Shown: one piece after another, positions 6,450 through 8,260 of the stretch
Position numbering within the stretch: the stretch's first letter is position 1
Layout: every line of letters starts with the position of its first letter
The notes under the pieces: model-generated
What the model was told of the DNA's origin: nothing
What the model saw: only the letters and a program-made list of their open reading frames with translations
Databases searched by the model: none
NCBI GenBank assembly: GCA_027488715.1
Contig: JAIYBD010000252.1
Span: 1 to 8,260 of the forward strand
Direction: 5' to 3'
Origin: Bacteroidota bacterium
Lineage (GTDB): Bacteria > Bacteroidota > Bacteroidia > UBA7662 > CANHCV01
DNA length: 8,260 nucleotides
Position numbers and translations under genes: made by a program

Positions 6450-7250
6450 ATGGTTCAGCCGCAGCAACCCATCGGAATTTTCGATTCGGGAATTGGCGGA
6501 TTGACCGTGGCCAGCGCGCTAGCAAAGGCCTTGCCGAATGAGCGGTTCCTCTATTTTGGGGATACCGCTCATTTGCCTTATGGGGAAAAATCCAAATCCC
6601 TGATCACCGAATACAGCGTTCAAATCACCTTGTTTCTCTTGGATAAGGGAATCAAGCATTTGGTGATTGCCTGCAATTCGGCCTCGGCCGCAGCGTATGA
6701 ATCGGTGAGGGCCCTGTGTGCCACCCATGGTGTTGCCGTGACCAATGTGATTGATCCCGTGGTGGATTATATTCAACAGAAGAAGTTTAAACATGTGGGA
6801 ATCATTGGCACCAAAGCCACCATCTCTTCGGGCATTTTTCAGGAGAAATTGAAATCCACCGCCGGTCTGGAAGTTCATCCCAAAAGTACGCCCCTTCTCG
6901 CAGCCATGATTGAAGAAGGCTTTGCCGGAACCGATGTTAGCCGAGGTGTTTTGAAAAGCTACCTCAGCGATCCGGTGTTGCGGGGCATTGAAGCCATTGC
7001 ACTGGCTTGTACGCATTATCCACTCATTGCTTCCGAAGTGCGCAATTATTTCGGGGGAGAGGTTTCGGTGTTGGACACGGCCCAAATCGTGGCAGAGCAC
7101 GTGAAAAACACCCTCACCGAGCTCGATTTGTTGGCCACGTCCCAGACCGAACCCCATGAGTTTTTCGTTTCCGATTTAACCGAAAGTTTTAAGAAATCTA
7201 CCCAACTGTTTTTCGGCACGGATGTGCTGCTCAAAGCTCAAAAATTATGA
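6450..7250 (+). CDS. murI: Glutamate racemase
   Basis: MurI converts L-glutamate to D-glutamate in the cytoplasm for the peptidoglycan stem peptide, without a cofactor, using two cysteines. The 266-residue product has the normal length. Motifs seen: I-G-I-F-D-S-G-I-G-G-L-T-V at 8-20 with the substrate-binding D12-S13; Y-F-G-D-T-A-H-L-P-Y-G at 35-45; A-C-N-S-A-S-A at 74-80 with first catalytic C75 (serine in place of the more common threonine after N); I-D-P-V at 101-104; and L-A-C-T-H-Y-P-L at 185-192 with second catalytic C187 and H189. Nothing needed for catalysis is missing. It starts one base after the stop of the second Skp-like gene and overlaps the next gene by four bases (ATGA). Its place after the Skp pair is conserved in many Bacteroidota. 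Confidence 0.97.
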   Translation: MVQPQQPIGIFDSGIGGLTVASALAKALPNERFLYFGDTAHLPYGEKSKSLITEYSVQITLFLLDKGIKHLVIACNSASAAAYESVRALCATHGVAVTNVIDPVVDYIQQKKFKHVGIIGTKATISSGIFQEKLKSTAGLEVHPKSTPLLAAMIEEGFAGTDVSRGVLKSYLSDPVLRGIEAIALACTHYPLIASEVRNYFGGEVSVLDTAQIVAEHVKNTLTELDLLATSQTEPHEFFVSDLTESFKKSTQLFFGTDVLLKAQKL

Positions 7251-7705
7251 AGAACCTTTTTTCTTTCCTTTTCGTACTATTTGTTTCCGTTGCATCCGCT
7301 CAAAAAACCGAGGTGGCATGGGACGAAGAATCTCATTTCGTTACCGTGAACGGCATGGATGCCTTTAAAATTGAAAGGTTCGATTGCGGATTAGCAGCCG
7401 TGGATTGTCATTACGATGTGTGGGATCTTTCCGGCAACAAGGTGATGCGCATCAATTTGCGGGATTACAACTCGGTGATGCAAATTTCGAAATCGAATCC
7501 GCAAGGGCGGGTGGTGTATTACGAAGTCATTTTCCTTCCCACCCGTGAGATTTGCGAGGTAGATTTTGCTGGCATCAAAACCGAAAAGGTCGCTCGCATG
7601 ATTGTCAAAGCCCAGCTGTTTCAAGACGGTGCTTTGAATTTGAAAGCTGCGGAAGAGTTCGTGTTGGTGCACGGCAGACCCCATTCGGCGGTGATAAAGT
7701 TTTAA
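7247..7705 (+). CDS. Small secreted protein of unknown function
   Basis: I do not recognise a named family. The 152-residue product begins with a clear signal peptide (MKNLF then a hydrophobic run, cleavage likely after A18 before Q19), so the mature protein of about 134 residues should be periplasmic or surface-exposed. The rest alternates hydrophobic and polar residues, suggesting a mostly beta fold: V-W-D-L-S-G-N-K-V at about 58-66, V-V-Y-Y-E-V-I-F-L in mid-protein, then a helix-like K-V-A-R-M-I-V-K and a C-terminal F-V-L-V-H-G-R-P. Three cysteines (C47, C54 and one near 113) lie in the mature part; C47 and C54 could form a disulfide. The ATG overlaps the murI TGA as ATGA, pointing to coupled translation and membership in the same operon. 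A role in the cell envelope is suggested by context only. Confidence 0.75.
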   Translation: MKNLFSFLFVLFVSVASAQKTEVAWDEESHFVTVNGMDAFKIERFDCGLAAVDCHYDVWDLSGNKVMRINLRDYNSVMQISKSNPQGRVVYYEVIFLPTREICEVDFAGIKTEKVARMIVKAQLFQDGALNLKAAEEFVLVHGRPHSAVIKF

Positions 7706-7790
7706 GAAAAAAGGGGGCTGAATGGATAATTGGAAGTGGGAAAGTTGACATCACTCAGAAAAAAAAGGGCGAATACAAACAGAAAAAAGA
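7706..7790. other. Intergenic gap between the envelope operon and the restriction-modification gene
   Basis: This 85-base stretch is purine-rich, with runs of A and G (AAAAAAGGGGG at its start and an A8 run near 7760). No hairpin followed by a T-run is visible, so I cannot place a terminator for the operon. A TTGACA at 7745-7750 resembles a sigma-70 -35 box, but no matching -10 or TAnnTTTG element follows. The last 15 bases before the ATG are A-rich, a common start context in Bacteroidota. Confidence 0.5.
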
Positions 7791-8260
7791 ATGGCATTAA
7801 GTTGGAATGAAATCAAAGAAAGAGCAATCAATTTCTCCAAAGAATGGGCCGAAACTTCGAACGAAGAAGCAGACGCAAAACCATTTTTAGTTGAGTTCTT
7901 CAACGTGTTTGGCATTAGCAGTAAACGCGTTTCGACCTTTGAGCATAGAGTAAAAAAACTGGACGACAAAGACGGTTATATTGACTTGCTTTGGAAAGGT
8001 ACCATTCTAATTGAAATGAAGAGTCGAGGCAAAAACCTCGACAAAGCCTATGGACAAGCCTTGGAGTACACCCATGGATTAAAAGAACATGAATTACCGA
8101 AATACATTCTCGTTTCCGATTTTGAAAACTTTCGACTTTACGACCTTGACGAAGATAAAACCGTAGAATTTAAACTCAACGACCTTGTAAACAACGTTCA
8201 GCATTTCGGTTACTTACTCGGCTACCAAAAAAAGATTTATAAAGAACAAGACCCTGCAAA
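7791..8260 (+). CDS. MmeI-like type IIG/IIL restriction-modification enzyme, N-terminal part
   Basis: The frame from ATG 7791 stays open to the window end, giving 156 residues of what is normally a protein of roughly 900 or more. The visible part matches the N-terminal nuclease region of MmeI-like enzymes, single chains that both methylate DNA and cut at a distance from the site. A helical start (W-N-E-I-K-E-R-A, residues 5-12) and F-L-V-E-F-F-N-V-F-G at 32-41 lead to D65, then nine residues, then E75-M-K77. This D-x9-E-x-K arrangement is a PD-(D/E)XK nuclease site with the spacing I recall for MmeI. A-Y-G-Q-A-L-E-Y at 86-93 and a strand K-Y-I-L-V-S-D-F complete the fold. The SAM-binding and NPPY motifs would lie beyond the window, so the methyltransferase half is inferred. 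By eye the DNA is more AT-rich than murI, consistent with acquired DNA. The ATG is preceded by AGAAAAAAGA. Confidence 0.82.
   Translation, partial: MALSWNEIKERAINFSKEWAETSNEEADAKPFLVEFFNVFGISSKRVSTFEHRVKKLDDKDGYIDLLWKGTILIEMKSRGKNLDKAYGQALEYTHGLKEHELPKYILVSDFENFRLYDLDEDKTVEFKLNDLVNNVQHFGYLLGYQKKIYKEQDPA

Noticed and set aside
6519..7157. Long reverse-strand open frame (212 codons) opposite murI
   Set aside because: It lies wholly inside murI, whose full set of catalytic motifs is intact. The reverse translation is rich in G, H and N with no recognisable domain, as expected of a shadow frame.
7745..7776. TTGACA with a GAATAC 20 bases later as a sigma-70 promoter for the restriction-modification gene
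   Set aside because: The second element is a poor match, the spacing is long for a classical promoter, and Bacteroidota promoters use TAnnTTTG, which is absent here.
7552..7800. Forward open frame of 82 codons running from the small secreted protein into the gap
   Set aside because: It overlaps the secreted protein gene in another frame, has no domain or signal, and its lysine-rich end simply reads the A-rich intergenic bases.

Overview
The window comes from a member of the Bacteroidota, most likely a flavobacterium-like or related lineage. Three things point there: the gene order DUF6089 - uppS - bamA - skp/ompH - skp/ompH - murI, TAnnTTTG-type promoter elements, and starts that mostly lack a Shine-Dalgarno sequence. 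All six signal peptides also appear to be followed by glutamine at the mature +1 position, a known Bacteroidota habit. No RNA gene, CRISPR array or insertion sequence was seen. Every supported gene lies on the + strand.

Layout. Bases 1-324 hold the C-terminal end of a PfkB-family sugar kinase, probably heptose-phosphate kinase-like. A short AT-rich gap (325-379) follows, with a perfect 9-bp inverted repeat and a candidate promoter. Bases 380-2077 are one open frame encoding two successive DUF6089-type outer-membrane beta-barrel modules, the second with its own signal peptide inside the frame. Next comes a tightly packed envelope-biogenesis cluster: uppS (2087-2833), bamA (2833-5358), two Skp/OmpH chaperones (5360-5878 and 5891-6448), murI (6450-7250) and a small secreted protein of unknown function (7247-7705). 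Spacings run from a few bases to slight overlaps, so this is probably one transcription unit with an extra promoter in front of uppS. After an 85-base gap, 7791-8260 is the start of an MmeI-like restriction-modification protein that runs off the window.

How the genes fit together. UppS makes the undecaprenyl carrier lipid and MurI makes D-glutamate, both for peptidoglycan. BamA inserts beta-barrel proteins into the outer membrane, and the Skp-like proteins escort those barrels through the periplasm. The DUF6089 proteins are probably barrels themselves and so likely clients of that machinery. The kinase upstream may feed surface-sugar synthesis. The restriction-modification gene is unrelated to this theme and marks the change from a conserved housekeeping block to accessory DNA.

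The most unusual point is the in-frame junction at about 1240-1252. Two genes that look ancestrally separate are joined there, and one missing base would account for loss of the stop codon. I found no clearly new multi-gene system within the window.
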